From NCBI GenBank assembly GCA_026874595.1, contig CM049316.1, positions 78,833,676-78,897,675 of the forward strand: a stretch of 64,000 bases of DNA, given 5' to 3'. Origin of the DNA: Sipunculus nudus. Lineage: Eukaryota; Annelida; Sipuncula; Golfingiida; Sipunculidae. Shown piece after piece: positions 30,601 through 39,168 of this stretch. The first letter of the stretch is position 1. Every line of letters starts with the position of its first letter. The notes beneath the pieces were generated by a model. It did not search any database. It was not told the origin of the DNA and was given only the letters and a program-made list of their open reading frames with translations. The translations under genes were made by a program, and so were the position numbers.

Positions 30601-30670
30601 CGGCCAAGTTGTCCGCTATACTTGTTGTTGTCAGAATGAGTCTCTCACGTTTATCTTCTGTCAAAGCCAT
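27638..30670 (-). CDS. UL5-like superfamily 1 DNA helicase of the helicase-primase
   Basis: From ATG at 30670 the frame encodes about 1010 residues. Motif I is TGPAGAGKST (about residue 115), motif II is VLVDEAG (about residue 333), motif III is in the ILLGSESQST region, and motif V is VTVTKSQGHTYQRVAV at the C-terminus. This is the motif set of the herpesvirus helicase-primase helicase, which unwinds DNA at the replication fork. Compared with relatives it has a longer middle region with a basic cluster (RKRRRPLR). The frame stops at TGA (27638) directly after motif V, and motif VI lies in frame beyond it, so as written the enzyme lacks its arginine finger and should be inactive. A TTG further upstream at 30718 is not needed as start. 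Confidence 0.9.
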   Translation of the reverse strand: MALTEDKRERLILTTTSIADNLAESIRTEQHRVPVPTWMQRPSPPYETEKWLHQLEHMTWPFPSSIFDPNQALIPDEAERCKWEILRRAADPTVPATPGSFTPVHFRCYVVTGPAGAGKSTLVDILTANTHMVCTAAGNASVTNLHNALKSHQVGRVGTLAKLQLMYNCREAEPREPASTLNPTSFAEAQLDGILTDHRNFRSQFDNLKMKLKRIETALGTEWARYAEAFEREDDTVARHGNKVSYVKGRKIIQPRSRMRPGFDPAVKLAGQVSSSKPLRSGATQGRCNKKDQQHRDFTCMANMGLKRVDMPWLQSSFRFDFPQICSSNVVLVDEAGMASSYNLYTYAFLYRYAACRLGIYHEKPLVFILLGSESQSTAIRSDGMGPVANRVPAVSMLQHVCNVPIIAKATGVYEPNHTVVMHVNKRCHLEISELLYDLHYGIRDPDTIRLLDKHVVPSHVVEEPMSLDTTADGTATDLTGCIRIFASNDEVAEYDKRCKQTMESADFGIWVFLNVHDAIAYLSVLKAQFREQRMPGRKRRRPLREKQDNRRVDDMFRDAWAKRALPNSGAQPPGDKENSSTSVGLNWGSDHQMAPMVTETGLVLTSLDSFIDSLYTHAPNLFGFEYTSESVHYFAGGKVYEPEGEYYPPPDRKREDNHILRPKATKDTWEVTDDPAPENFTDSQGPVNGHKVREKETPRPDARQTDPLLPQRYRVLMCKHTLPVGKPAVCRRACQFVLTGFKGPFRLLMRTALPRMCLSFLPAHTPFVCAILQGAYEALYSLLSDKGVADRFMAKHSLGQEGNCVDENISRFDVDASADAPDPATDFDYLNTLVSDLSTTYMRAADEYPDISECEVHLGLTCLTEPEGSADKGLGAVDQRYVIPNQVLDTAEVVTVLGSRTIPADSPFDALNYQPYEKSTLPRFVKAVRSSGDKFKLRCAVVCSEETGWVGLALPSSEEYITEPEIDVPRFALHSSFRVPMVSQTAVTVTKSQGHTYQRVAVSVSDGMC

Positions 30671-30830
30671 CTGACAAAGATGTCTGTTCGTGTACAATAT
30701 GCGCAGGAGGGAGCTCAAAATAAAATGTTAGGATGGCGTGCCCTGTGTCAGGTCAGACTGCTTTAAAGTGGTGCACTGACTCACCTCAAGCCGGGAGCAT
30801 GACTGATTAGGGTAATCGGACGCCCCTGTG

Positions 30831-30858
30831 TTATATATGTTATATACAGTCACGTGAC
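30831..30858. promoter_or_regulatory. TATA-rich promoter with CACGTG palindrome
   Basis: TATATA-type sequence (30831-30848) is followed by GTCACGTGAC (30849-30858), about 170 bp upstream of the helicase ATG. The 10-bp palindrome recurs exactly at 58063. Confidence 0.5.
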
Positions 30859-30873
30859 ATATGCGCGCGCCAT

Positions 30874-33075
30874 TCAAAAACTGGATGCGGCTGGGGGCTT
30901 CAACATCTTATCCAATAACTTCAGCCTATCTGTCACAACCTTTGACAGTGCTGGCTCTTTTTCAGCGGACGGTTCCCGTTCGGCCTCTACGGTGTCTGCT
31001 GGTTTACCGCGTGGTTTATCCCTGCCGGTTTGGCCACCCTCTGTAGGGGTGTCAGATGTGACAGCGGAGGAGACCTGTGGTTCACCTGACGCAACGTCAC
31101 CTCTGTCACGTCTGTTTTGCTCTACGACATCTGCGATACCCCGAACAAGTTCTTGCAGTAACGCGCGACTGTCACGGCCGTCTTTTTGGTCACCCGCCGT
31201 AGTCTCAATAGACGGGGGATGGGCAGGAGCCTGTGCTGCGGCTGGCTGAACGGAAGGTTGACTGGCTTGAAACGTTTGAAGTGGGTGGGCAGGGTGAACG
31301 TTTGTGTGAACGTGTGTTGTCAGTTTTTCCACCGTCTCCTGCAGTGTTTTAACGGTGGACTCGAGCCCGGCAGGGGAGAAAACGGACGCCCTTTGCGTTT
31401 CTGGGGATTTCAACATATCAAGCCCGGAGTGGCCACCAGTGTCCGACGTGCGTGCGTGGTTGTGATGCGCGGCTTCTTGTTCCGTTTTATCATCAGCTCT
31501 TGACGATGACCCTGTCCTTCTGTCCGCGATATGCTGTTTACCGTTATCACCGTAAAAGTAATAATGCACGGTGGAGGGTTGCTGCTGCGTGTGCGGCGTT
31601 TGTACCGTGTGCCTGTCGAACCCGGTCGTGCTGCCGTCACTCGCAAAGGGTGGGGGCGGCGCCACAGGTGCTTGCGGGTACAACGGTGTCGCGGGTGGCT
31701 GATAGGGCGAGAAGCGCGCTGATGCGTAATGCCCTGGTTGGAATACGGGCCCTGCGTTCGTCGGCGAACCCGGCCACCAGACCCCGGACCCTGGCGCATA
31801 AGCTGACGGCTGCGTTTGTGTTCCGACCGTCGGGGATGCGTAACCGATAGAACCGTGCGGCCATGGTGCAGCCTGAATCTGCACTGGCGCTTCCGCATCG
31901 ACCCGGCCGTACTTAGATTTCAACCTTTGCAGTAGTTCTTCTTGACCCGTTATCCACTCCTTCATGTCGGCTGTTAACTGCCCGGAACCGTTAGGGGTTA
32001 CTGGCGCGTTACTGTTTGATGATGACATGTCTGCGGCCAGTCGTTCGGGGTTTCCGGAACTCCCTTCCACTACGGTCAAGGTCGATTTGCCCCTGTCTGA
32101 AAGATTGATCGGATCGGTGTCGTCAGAATGTTCCTGTTCATCACAAATACACGTTTGTGGTGAAGCTGGTTTCAGCGGTGTTTGTGGTGAAGCTGGTTTC
32201 AGCGATGTTGAGGTTTCAGCGTGCCCAGCGAGTGGACTGTCCGCACCAGCGTCTGATTTGTTTTCAGCGTCAATAAATGTCGAAGCCAACCCAAGCTGTT
32301 CGAGTTCTTGTTTCTTGCATTGTTTTACCGTGAAAGGGTTCAGTGCTGCCCCCAAGAGCAGGTTGTGCCAGGTGGGCACTGTGGTCTCGTCTGTGCTGAA
32401 TGTCTCCTCTGGGAGGACACGCCCTTCAGCCTCTTTAATGATATCCCTGTACAATTCCGGGCTCAGGCCGAGGTGTTTGAACAGGTTCTCGTTTTCAGTG
32501 TGCTCACAATCCGGTTCGTCCAAATGCAGACTTGTGCAGTACATGGCAAGGCAGCCTGCACGGGCGTTGTTCATCGTCAACGAAACGTGGTTCAGGAAGT
32601 CCGGGCCGGCAGCAATCTCCAGGTCCTCCTTAGTCGGACAACCCTGTTCTGAAAACGTGTCTGACAACTTCAGTGAGGACAACGACACAGCGGGGAACAG
32701 CGCCCGTAAAAGGTCTTTCGTAGAAGCGTTTCCACGGTTTGCCGGTGATCTGTCCACAAAGTAGGGACACGCCCGTGTGAGCACACCCACGAACCTCGGG
32801 TCCAACTGTATAACCCCAAACAGCCCGACGTCTGGGAGATGACGTATGTGGATCAAGCTCCCGACAGGGGGGGAGAGCCGGTCGTGTGTGATGAACACGG
32901 GTTTGGTGCATGACGCGTTTCTGTTCACATCCTTCGGTGCATCTGAACTATCGTCCACCCCTAGTGATACGTGACGTAAGATAGCGTCTGAAAGACGGTA
33001 TTTTCCCCGATCGGGTCCGTTTAACCTTTTCCAGACCTGGGGACATGTACTGGCTAAACAGCAAACTGCGAACAT
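30874..33075 (-). CDS. Capsid maturational protease and scaffold (assemblin, UL26-like), 733 aa
   Basis: The N-terminal 200 residues contain the assemblin signature in order: a His in IHIRHLPDVG (His79), a Ser in AVSLSSL (Ser131 or Ser133) and a second His in FLNHVSL (His163) followed by a TLAVY-like strand (CLAMY). That is the His-Ser-His triad of herpesvirus serine proteases (family S21). The remaining 500 residues are Pro/Gln/Ala/Tyr-rich and disordered, with a direct repeat (LKPASPQT twice near residues 293-308), as in scaffold domains. The last residues (DRLKLLDKML...SSF) form a short amphipathic helix, where scaffolds bind the major capsid protein. The protease cuts itself free and digests the scaffold during capsid maturation. 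ATG at 33075 is the natural start. An internal start for a scaffold-only product is likely but not visible. Confidence 0.9.
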   Translation of the reverse strand: MFAVCCLASTCPQVWKRLNGPDRGKYRLSDAILRHVSLGVDDSSDAPKDVNRNASCTKPVFITHDRLSPPVGSLIHIRHLPDVGLFGVIQLDPRFVGVLTRACPYFVDRSPANRGNASTKDLLRALFPAVSLSSLKLSDTFSEQGCPTKEDLEIAAGPDFLNHVSLTMNNARAGCLAMYCTSLHLDEPDCEHTENENLFKHLGLSPELYRDIIKEAEGRVLPEETFSTDETTVPTWHNLLLGAALNPFTVKQCKKQELEQLGLASTFIDAENKSDAGADSPLAGHAETSTSLKPASPQTPLKPASPQTCICDEQEHSDDTDPINLSDRGKSTLTVVEGSSGNPERLAADMSSSNSNAPVTPNGSGQLTADMKEWITGQEELLQRLKSKYGRVDAEAPVQIQAAPWPHGSIGYASPTVGTQTQPSAYAPGSGVWWPGSPTNAGPVFQPGHYASARFSPYQPPATPLYPQAPVAPPPPFASDGSTTGFDRHTVQTPHTQQQPSTVHYYFYGDNGKQHIADRRTGSSSRADDKTEQEAAHHNHARTSDTGGHSGLDMLKSPETQRASVFSPAGLESTVKTLQETVEKLTTHVHTNVHPAHPLQTFQASQPSVQPAAAQAPAHPPSIETTAGDQKDGRDSRALLQELVRGIADVVEQNRRDRGDVASGEPQVSSAVTSDTPTEGGQTGRDKPRGKPADTVEAEREPSAEKEPALSKVVTDRLKLLDKMLKPPAASSF

Positions 33076-33472
33076 GTTTATGGTGCTCGTGTAATTATGT
33101 CACATGTCATGTGTCGTTGTCGTCTGGCGCTTGCACCGGGGTAAATAAACAGAGATGTTCTGTTATTCTTCGTGATGTCTTTCGGCGGGAGGGGTTTCTG
33201 TCGTATACTCAATGTTCAGGCATCGGCAGGTGAAACTTTGCCGGCGGGAACACTGCCCGTTCGGCTCGTGCTTCTGCGCTCTGTGTTCTTTTGTCGCGAA
33301 AAATCTGCACAGTGTCCCGTATCTCGCCCAGTGGATGCAAACGTGGAAACATGTAATGTTCTCCCAACGTGTAAAGTTCCAGACTGTGTTTGTTTTCCAC
33401 CGCCTCAGTCTGTGCGTGTTGACGTGTCGGGTCAGTGTTTGTACCTTCCCTGATGTGTTTTCCACCTTCCGT
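33076..33472. other. Intergenic gap, possible small plus-strand ORF 33175-33453
   Basis: This 397-bp gap should hold the promoter of the protease gene. A 92-codon plus-strand frame from ATG 33175 encodes a cysteine-rich peptide (SFGGRGFCRIL ... CNVLPTCKVPDCVC), and the opposite strand is also open for 100 codons. Neither has a recognisable domain and they overlap each other, so no gene is claimed. Confidence 0.25.
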
Positions 33473-34585
33473 CTAGGGTGTGTTTATGTCGCGTGGGCAC
33501 ACACCCGCTAGTTCCGCGCACGTTTGGTGTATGTGCCTGTCGATGGCCGTTTTTACGCCGGCGAGTACTTGCGTGTGATCACGTGAGAATGGTGTTATAT
33601 TCAGGTGCCAAGGGTCATGTGCCGTACGTGTTTTTGTGGTGATCAGCAGGCAAGGGTAAGCGTGCGTCCACATCTCCCACGCGTTTAACACGCAAGTACC
33701 GTCGCATTGGGATGAAGTGATGGGCCGCGCTGCAGCGCTCGCGACAACCTTAGCCAAAGTCGACCTGGTGTCTCTGTTAGAAGAATGGGAGTGCATAACC
33801 GCCAGAGCACGTAGTACATGCGTTGTTTCGCGTGATACGTTTCCGGCCGGCGCTCCCCTCAGTAACGCCCACATACTTGCGTATAGGTACACAGTCTCAA
33901 AAGTTGCGAACACTGGGAGCCCGATTTGCACGTATGAGCAGGCCAACGACACCAGGGTGGCGTCGAACAACAGGAGGACTCCCACCGTTCGCAACTGTAA
34001 CTGTTTCAGTTTCAGCGAAGGATTCCCTTTGTTGTTCTTTATCCTTGACTCTGCTGTATTGAATATATTTCCCGTTTTACGGTTGGGGGCCAAGGTGAAA
34101 CCCATTATGCTCGCCAGCTCGTCCAGCCACGTGCAAGAAAACACATCTGTACTTACATTTGCGATATGCCGGTCCCACGAGACGCTGACCGTGTCTTGAC
34201 CGTGAACGTCCACGTAGTGTTCGAGCAAATGTGTGGCCAGCTGCTTCAGTTCTGGTTGGGCCCCGTGTGTTGTGTGATGGCCGTTATCCCCAGCGTTTGA
34301 TGCTGGGTCGTTAACCGTGTTTGGTTCGCCGTTCTTTGCGGCACTGTGATTGTCCCCGCCCCTCGTCCTCTTCGCCTTTCTGGTCTGCCTGGTCAGCTGT
34401 AAGATGCATTGTTCCCATTCCTTGTGAGACTTAACGAATTCCTGTAAGGCTGGGGCGACTGTTGTGTACCACCAATCCACGGGATGGCCGTCCTTATTTT
34501 CCCCGTGTAGCTGACGTGTTTTCCTGAACCATGAATCCACGTGCTCTGCCACTTGTTTGATGTGTGAACGGATATCCTTTTGCAT
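33473..34585 (-). CDS. Unknown protein, 370 aa
   Basis: The first in-frame ATG is at 34585; a GTG further upstream is not needed. The protein has a charged N-terminal third with a basic cluster (TRKAKRTRGG, nuclear-localisation-like) and a polar spacer. It then has a hydrophobic region of about 50 residues (VGVLLLFDATLVSLACSY ... FETVYLYASMWALL), which could be buried helices or membrane-associated. No family recognised. It lies between the protease/scaffold and the capsid candidate, which would suit a capsid-assembly protein, but the sequence does not show this. Confidence 0.7.
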   Translation of the reverse strand: MQKDIRSHIKQVAEHVDSWFRKTRQLHGENKDGHPVDWWYTTVAPALQEFVKSHKEWEQCILQLTRQTRKAKRTRGGDNHSAAKNGEPNTVNDPASNAGDNGHHTTHGAQPELKQLATHLLEHYVDVHGQDTVSVSWDRHIANVSTDVFSCTWLDELASIMGFTLAPNRKTGNIFNTAESRIKNNKGNPSLKLKQLQLRTVGVLLLFDATLVSLACSYVQIGLPVFATFETVYLYASMWALLRGAPAGNVSRETTHVLRALAVMHSHSSNRDTRSTLAKVVASAAARPITSSQCDGTCVLNAWEMWTHAYPCLLITTKTRTAHDPWHLNITPFSRDHTQVLAGVKTAIDRHIHQTCAELAGVCPRDINTP

Positions 34586-34802
34586 GGCCCGGTGTATATT
34601 TGTGTGTGTGCGGTGTTGTACCACGTAATCATACCCTGTCTAGTCGGGGTCTTCTGTTGGTATGAGTTCCAGAAGTCGCTCCACACTATGAAGTATCACT
34701 TGAGCGTTTCACACGCCGAACTCATTTTTTAATGCTGCTTTGTCACGTGGTTGCCACAGCATATCATGCAGCAGTAGGAAACGGTTTGACGCCAAACCTC
34801 CT

Positions 34803-34809
34803 TATAAAA
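34803..34809 (+). promoter_or_regulatory. TATA box of the capsid-candidate gene
   Basis: TATAAAA stands 90 bp upstream of the ATG at 34899, the clearest core promoter in this part of the window. A CACGTG lies nearby at 34743-34748. Confidence 0.65.
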
Positions 34810-34898
34810 GCGCGCACCGACTGCGTTTCGCTTATTGTGCTCGCAGTTGCAGGACTTGACAGTTGTTTCGACCAGAAGCGTAGACATACGGTTCAAAC

Positions 34899-35987
34899 AT
34901 GCACAGGTCGGGTGGTAGTAAACCAGACGAGAGAGACTACACCAGTCTTTGCGAGACCGGCGATCTGGGGGATATCACGCCTGCCCGTTTGTATGTGGTC
35001 AAGAGGGACGATTTGCTCTCGCTTGACGTCGCAGGAGGCATCATAGTTAAACAGCTGTTGGCGCAATGCGAAGGGGAACCCGGTGGTTGGTTACCTGTCG
35101 TGAGGGGGCTGACCGTGGAAAGTGATCTGCCCTGGAAAGGTTTCGTGGAGACACCGGACGGTGAAGTCAACAGTGCCGGCAGGTATCCGTTCTTGTTCCT
35201 CCTGCACGGGTACGATGACCCGCGTCTACACAAGCATGACAACCCGATGAGACAAATGAAGAACGTGAGGCAGGTGATCGATGACATGCTGCAGACCACA
35301 ACCCCCGCCTGGGAAGGTTGTGAGAAAAGCGATTTTTTTCCGGTTCCGCAGAAATACACGTCTGCCGACCTGGTGGACAATGGCAAGGACCTGCACTCCC
35401 TGACTGTGCAGCGGATCATGAGCGTTGTGAAGAGTGAAGGACCGCCACTGGAGGCGAAAGATTTTTTCATCTTTGGAACGTTTACGTGGGCGCATATCAG
35501 CGCACTCATGCACGGTTGCATGTTCCTCGTGCGGGACTCTGTCAGGCGTGACGTATCCCTGCACGAAAACCTAAACGCGGTCACCGTGGATTTGTGGGAC
35601 GCGACGCTGGCCTACGCTACACGCCGTTCTGCTCCGAAGCGACGGCCGCAACGGAAGCAGTTGCTTGCGGACGTCCTGCAGGACGACAGGAATTCCCCGA
35701 CGGAAGAGCCCATTGAAAACCTTCTGGTCGTGTCACCCGTGCTCAGCCAGCTGATGTGGAGCATCGTCAGGGGCCTGATGCACAACCTACATATCAAACC
35801 GTACTTGGCAGACGTGGTTGTTTACATGCTCGACACACCAGTGCACCGGCAGGTGGATCTACCTCCAGGTTTCTCATCCCCGTACCAAAACCAACAGGCA
35901 TGTGACAAACGGCGGCAGATATCTGAAGAAACCGCCCCTTTGGTTGCTCTGCTGGTGTATCTCACGCTCACCCAGAACACCAGTTGA
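34899..35987 (+). CDS. N-terminal part of a capsid-sized protein (major capsid protein candidate), 362 aa
   Basis: From ATG 34899, preceded by a good TATA box, to TGA 35985-35987. The TGA is followed by CGG, and the next ORF (to 38870) continues in the same frame for over 950 codons with no ATG near its beginning. The two parts would make one product of about 1320 residues, the right size for a herpesvirus major capsid protein, and the gene lies between the protease/scaffold and terminase genes. The sequence is globular, without signal peptide or membrane segment, and has a basic patch (RRSAPKRRPQRKQ) near residues 245-257. I cannot see a diagnostic capsid motif; the assignment rests on size and neighbourhood. 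Confidence 0.7.
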   Translation: MHRSGGSKPDERDYTSLCETGDLGDITPARLYVVKRDDLLSLDVAGGIIVKQLLAQCEGEPGGWLPVVRGLTVESDLPWKGFVETPDGEVNSAGRYPFLFLLHGYDDPRLHKHDNPMRQMKNVRQVIDDMLQTTTPAWEGCEKSDFFPVPQKYTSADLVDNGKDLHSLTVQRIMSVVKSEGPPLEAKDFFIFGTFTWAHISALMHGCMFLVRDSVRRDVSLHENLNAVTVDLWDATLAYATRRSAPKRRPQRKQLLADVLQDDRNSPTEEPIENLLVVSPVLSQLMWSIVRGLMHNLHIKPYLADVVVYMLDTPVHRQVDLPPGFSSPYQNQQACDKRRQISEETAPLVALLVYLTLTQNTS

Positions 35988-38870
35988 CGGTTCGCGGACA
36001 CTGTCGAATTCAAAAACTGGCCATGCGACGAGGACGTGCACTTTTCCCTAGTGCGACAGGCGGAGGCCACACCTTTCGGTAACCCAGAGAAGTGTACAGC
36101 AGAACTGGAGCGCATGATGCCAGGTCACGTGGAACGCCAAATGTCACCTTGCCTGGCTGAAGCCGTAGCAATGTCGTTGAGGTTGAATGAGGCTTCACTG
36201 CTGTGCAGTTTGCTGAAGTCCACGGACTCAGCCGCCGTGGACATGACGTCTTTCTTACTGACAGACAGGCAGGCCCAGCTACGGACGTCGCAGAAATGGC
36301 GTGCTTCGTTTGACATCGACAACTACCCTTTCGAACTACCGTTCGATAAGCAGGAGCGTCAGGGCAACGTCAAATCGCACATGGACTCGGCAGGCCGCCA
36401 CGGCAATACCGTCTTGGCCCAAAGGCTTGTCGGCCTTTCGTTGGACCTCCACGTTACGGCCAGGTCGCTAGATTCGTTCGAAACTCTGGCGGAAGGGGTG
36501 CCCTGGGACGCTGACTTGAGCGATGTGAAAAAAGCGATTAATACACGTATGTGTCACAAATGCCACAAGGACGGGGTCAGTTTGGACAGGGGACCGGAAA
36601 ACTGCCCCTGTGTGTGGTTCCCACGCCCCGTCAGGCAGATCCTCGAAAAGCGGGGGACAGCTCACGACGGGCTATGCGTACCTGGGTTGCACGTGCTGTG
36701 CAAAGGACCCCATTTTACGGGCAATGTTGAGAAATCGTCCTTTGTCCAGAGAAAAGAATCTGACAGCAGAAGGAGAGAGTCGCAAGAAGCACCGTCGGGT
36801 GTGTTGGCACGCGTGCTCAAAGAAATACCGCCGGAACTGGATATGATCGTGCAGCCCCACGCGGGACGTCTACACACGTCCTTCATTGACGCGCTCGCCG
36901 GTTGTTTCATTACAAAACCCGACTCGCAGCTGCGAAAGAAGCACGACAGTACGCCTTTGGATGTCACGAACGTTTGCAAAATGTTCTCGTGTGTGACTGA
37001 TACAGTCGCGAGCGTGACGTTGGAAGCCAAACGCTTCGCGAACCTCGCAGCCGAGAGAACAGCTAACAGGAAGGCGGGGGCGACAGATGTAGAGAAACTG
37101 CGGTCTGAACTGGCCATCACGTTATCGGGCGAGATGTTGGCCTACCAGGGTGCAGCTGTGTGGAAGCTGCACCAGTGCACACTGCTGCACCAGTGCTTGC
37201 TGGCTTCTAACATGGCGCAAACAGATGTATTCAAGCGGCTGCAGAACTCAGCTGCTACGTACCAGCAGATACAACTGACGCTTTTGCATTCACCGTTGAT
37301 GCTCGACAAACCGTTGTTCTCATACAAGCCGTACGTGGTGAGGAGCGCGAGTGTACCTTCCCTGCACGATCAAGGGAGGGTTCTTGCGCACGAACACTGT
37401 TCGAGGGATTGCGTCTGGTACAAGGTCCAAGACGCATATTGTAAAATGAACACCACCACGTGGTACAAAGATAAATCTGCCGCAAACAAGAAAGGATGGC
37501 AGCGTCCGCAGGGAAGCGTTGATGCCCCGTTTGCTGAAACGCACGGTTCCATACGTGCCTCGATCATGGAGTCGCGCAGTGCGGGTGTCAGTGCTGCCGA
37601 CATATATCAGGAACAGGGTGACTTCACCGTAACTCCGCGGGTGTCTGGTTTATCAGACGATGCAGTCGAGGATGAAACAATTTCACCGGCTGTTGCGGCA
37701 GATGTGACAAGCGTTGTCCGGAATTCATCGTACGACTACATAATCGGCAACCACGAACAGGAAGAGGAGAGGTTTCGTGGAACGGGGTGGGGGTGGGTGA
37801 GCGGTCTGTCCGTCTTCACGAAACCTCTGTCTCGTGACACGCAAGGTTGGATAGTCCAGATCATACAGAGTTGTTACCACCCTTCACTGAAAAAGATGAT
37901 CCAGGCAAAGACCTTGCGTGAACTCGCGTTGGATGCTGAGGAATCTGGGTTGCACCTGCGGCAAGCTGATGTGCATGCTCTGGTGCGTTTAGTGCAGCTG
38001 GTCGAGACCAGCCCACTGCGCGGCGGGAGACATGTCAGCGGTTCCAAGGAATTCACGTCTTTCCTCCTCCAGTCTCAGCTGTTCTGTCACATGAGCCAGC
38101 TATCAGATGCACACCAGAAGGAAAACGCCATTTTGCCCGTTTGGGTGCAAGCTGGATGGGGTGGCGTCACCTTTAACAACCCAAAGAGCGAGTCTGGTGA
38201 AGCGCAGATGCCCGTCTTCCGTGATGCCGGTCTCGTGATGGTGAAGGACGGCGTGTCCTGCCTGAACGAAGCTAGTTCTTTGCGCTACAAGGTCACGGTG
38301 GCGTGTATGAGGCCGAATTTTTATGTTCTGCAAAACCATCTTGTGGTCCGTCACCGGATGTTGATGGGTGTGAACGAGACTGAGCTCTCAGCACTGTATA
38401 CAGGCGCGCTCAAGTCGATGAACTGGCCGCGTGCGGGAAAACAAGATGCTGACGATAAACGGCAATACCCGCTCTTTCTTGGGGTTACCACGGAGCCGTT
38501 CTCTCAACGCATGCAGGTGCACCACGCTGCACGCAGTGTGCTACACGGCATGGACGCAGCCGGAAGGACAGGAAGCATCCAAGACCTCGAAACGTGTTTG
38601 GACGACATGTGTGAGGACCCTGACGTTCCTGTCGAAAAAGTGGCTGGTCTGTTGTACCAGATAATATCCACACGTTTAGGAAACAGCGGAGTGGATATCG
38701 AACAGCTGCCGAAAAGCAGCTTGGATGCAGAGACGTTCAGGTGCGTCGATGACTTTTGTACCCGTTTCCCTTACGTCCGCATGGACGAAAACGATTTGTC
38801 ATCCGCTCTCCGTTTTCTCATGCCGATCGGCGAGCCGGACCCGAAACGCAGGCGGGTTTCTACCGATTAA
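35988..38870 (+). CDS. C-terminal part of the capsid-sized protein, about 960 codons
   Basis: In frame with 34899-35987 and separated from it only by one TGA; ends at TAA 38870. The first ATG lies about 125 bp in, so independent translation would need a weakly placed start. The protein is globular with several Cys/His-containing loops (CHKCHKDGVSLDRGPENCPC near the start could bind zinc) and ends in a basic tail (DPKRRRVSTD) resembling a nuclear localisation signal. Candidate body of the major capsid protein by size and context; no independent motif proves it. The alternative is a distinct gene following a genuinely terminating 362-aa gene. Confidence 0.7.
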   Translation, partial: RFADTVEFKNWPCDEDVHFSLVRQAEATPFGNPEKCTAELERMMPGHVERQMSPCLAEAVAMSLRLNEASLLCSLLKSTDSAAVDMTSFLLTDRQAQLRTSQKWRASFDIDNYPFELPFDKQERQGNVKSHMDSAGRHGNTVLAQRLVGLSLDLHVTARSLDSFETLAEGVPWDADLSDVKKAINTRMCHKCHKDGVSLDRGPENCPCVWFPRPVRQILEKRGTAHDGLCVPGLHVLCKGPHFTGNVEKSSFVQRKESDSRRRESQEAPSGVLARVLKEIPPELDMIVQPHAGRLHTSFIDALAGCFITKPDSQLRKKHDSTPLDVTNVCKMFSCVTDTVASVTLEAKRFANLAAERTANRKAGATDVEKLRSELAITLSGEMLAYQGAAVWKLHQCTLLHQCLLASNMAQTDVFKRLQNSAATYQQIQLTLLHSPLMLDKPLFSYKPYVVRSASVPSLHDQGRVLAHEHCSRDCVWYKVQDAYCKMNTTTWYKDKSAANKKGWQRPQGSVDAPFAETHGSIRASIMESRSAGVSAADIYQEQGDFTVTPRVSGLSDDAVEDETISPAVAADVTSVVRNSSYDYIIGNHEQEEERFRGTGWGWVSGLSVFTKPLSRDTQGWIVQIIQSCYHPSLKKMIQAKTLRELALDAEESGLHLRQADVHALVRLVQLVETSPLRGGRHVSGSKEFTSFLLQSQLFCHMSQLSDAHQKENAILPVWVQAGWGGVTFNNPKSESGEAQMPVFRDAGLVMVKDGVSCLNEASSLRYKVTVACMRPNFYVLQNHLVVRHRMLMGVNETELSALYTGALKSMNWPRAGKQDADDKRQYPLFLGVTTEPFSQRMQVHHAARSVLHGMDAAGRTGSIQDLETCLDDMCEDPDVPVEKVAGLLYQIISTRLGNSGVDIEQLPKSSLDAETFRCVDDFCTRFPYVRMDENDLSSALRFLMPIGEPDPKRRRVSTD

Positions 38871-38939
38871 TGAATCACATGATTGTGTCCTTGAATGTGG
38901 GTCGTGCACCTGTTTTTGTTTATTGCTATGGTATATCAT

Positions 38940-39110
38940 ATTAAAAAACTATATTGCTTTTATACGTGTTTGTGTTTTCGGTTGCGTGCATCGTCTGTCT
39001 GTTGTATGGTCCAGTCGGTCCTGTGCATGCGTGGTTGGAATGTTGCTATTTGAATGATTTATCACATGTTTCGTTGTAAACCCTGTGTGCACGTCGGTAT
39101 ATATATATAT
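38940..39110 (+). promoter_or_regulatory. Poly(A)-like ATTAAA and TATA repeat between two genes
   Basis: ATTAAA at 38940-38945 is the only polyadenylation-like signal after the 38870 stop. A TATATATATATAT run at 39099-39110 stands about 60 bp before the ATG at 39169 and should be its core promoter. Confidence 0.5.
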
Positions 39111-39168
39111 TTGTGTCGTGACTGCGACTTCATAACAGCCGCACTGGTGACCGTTTGGTTCATTTGCT

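Noticed and set aside
34393-34686. 97-codon minus-strand ORF with its own ATG
   Set aside because: Overlaps the start of the 33473-34585 gene in another frame and has no coding character.
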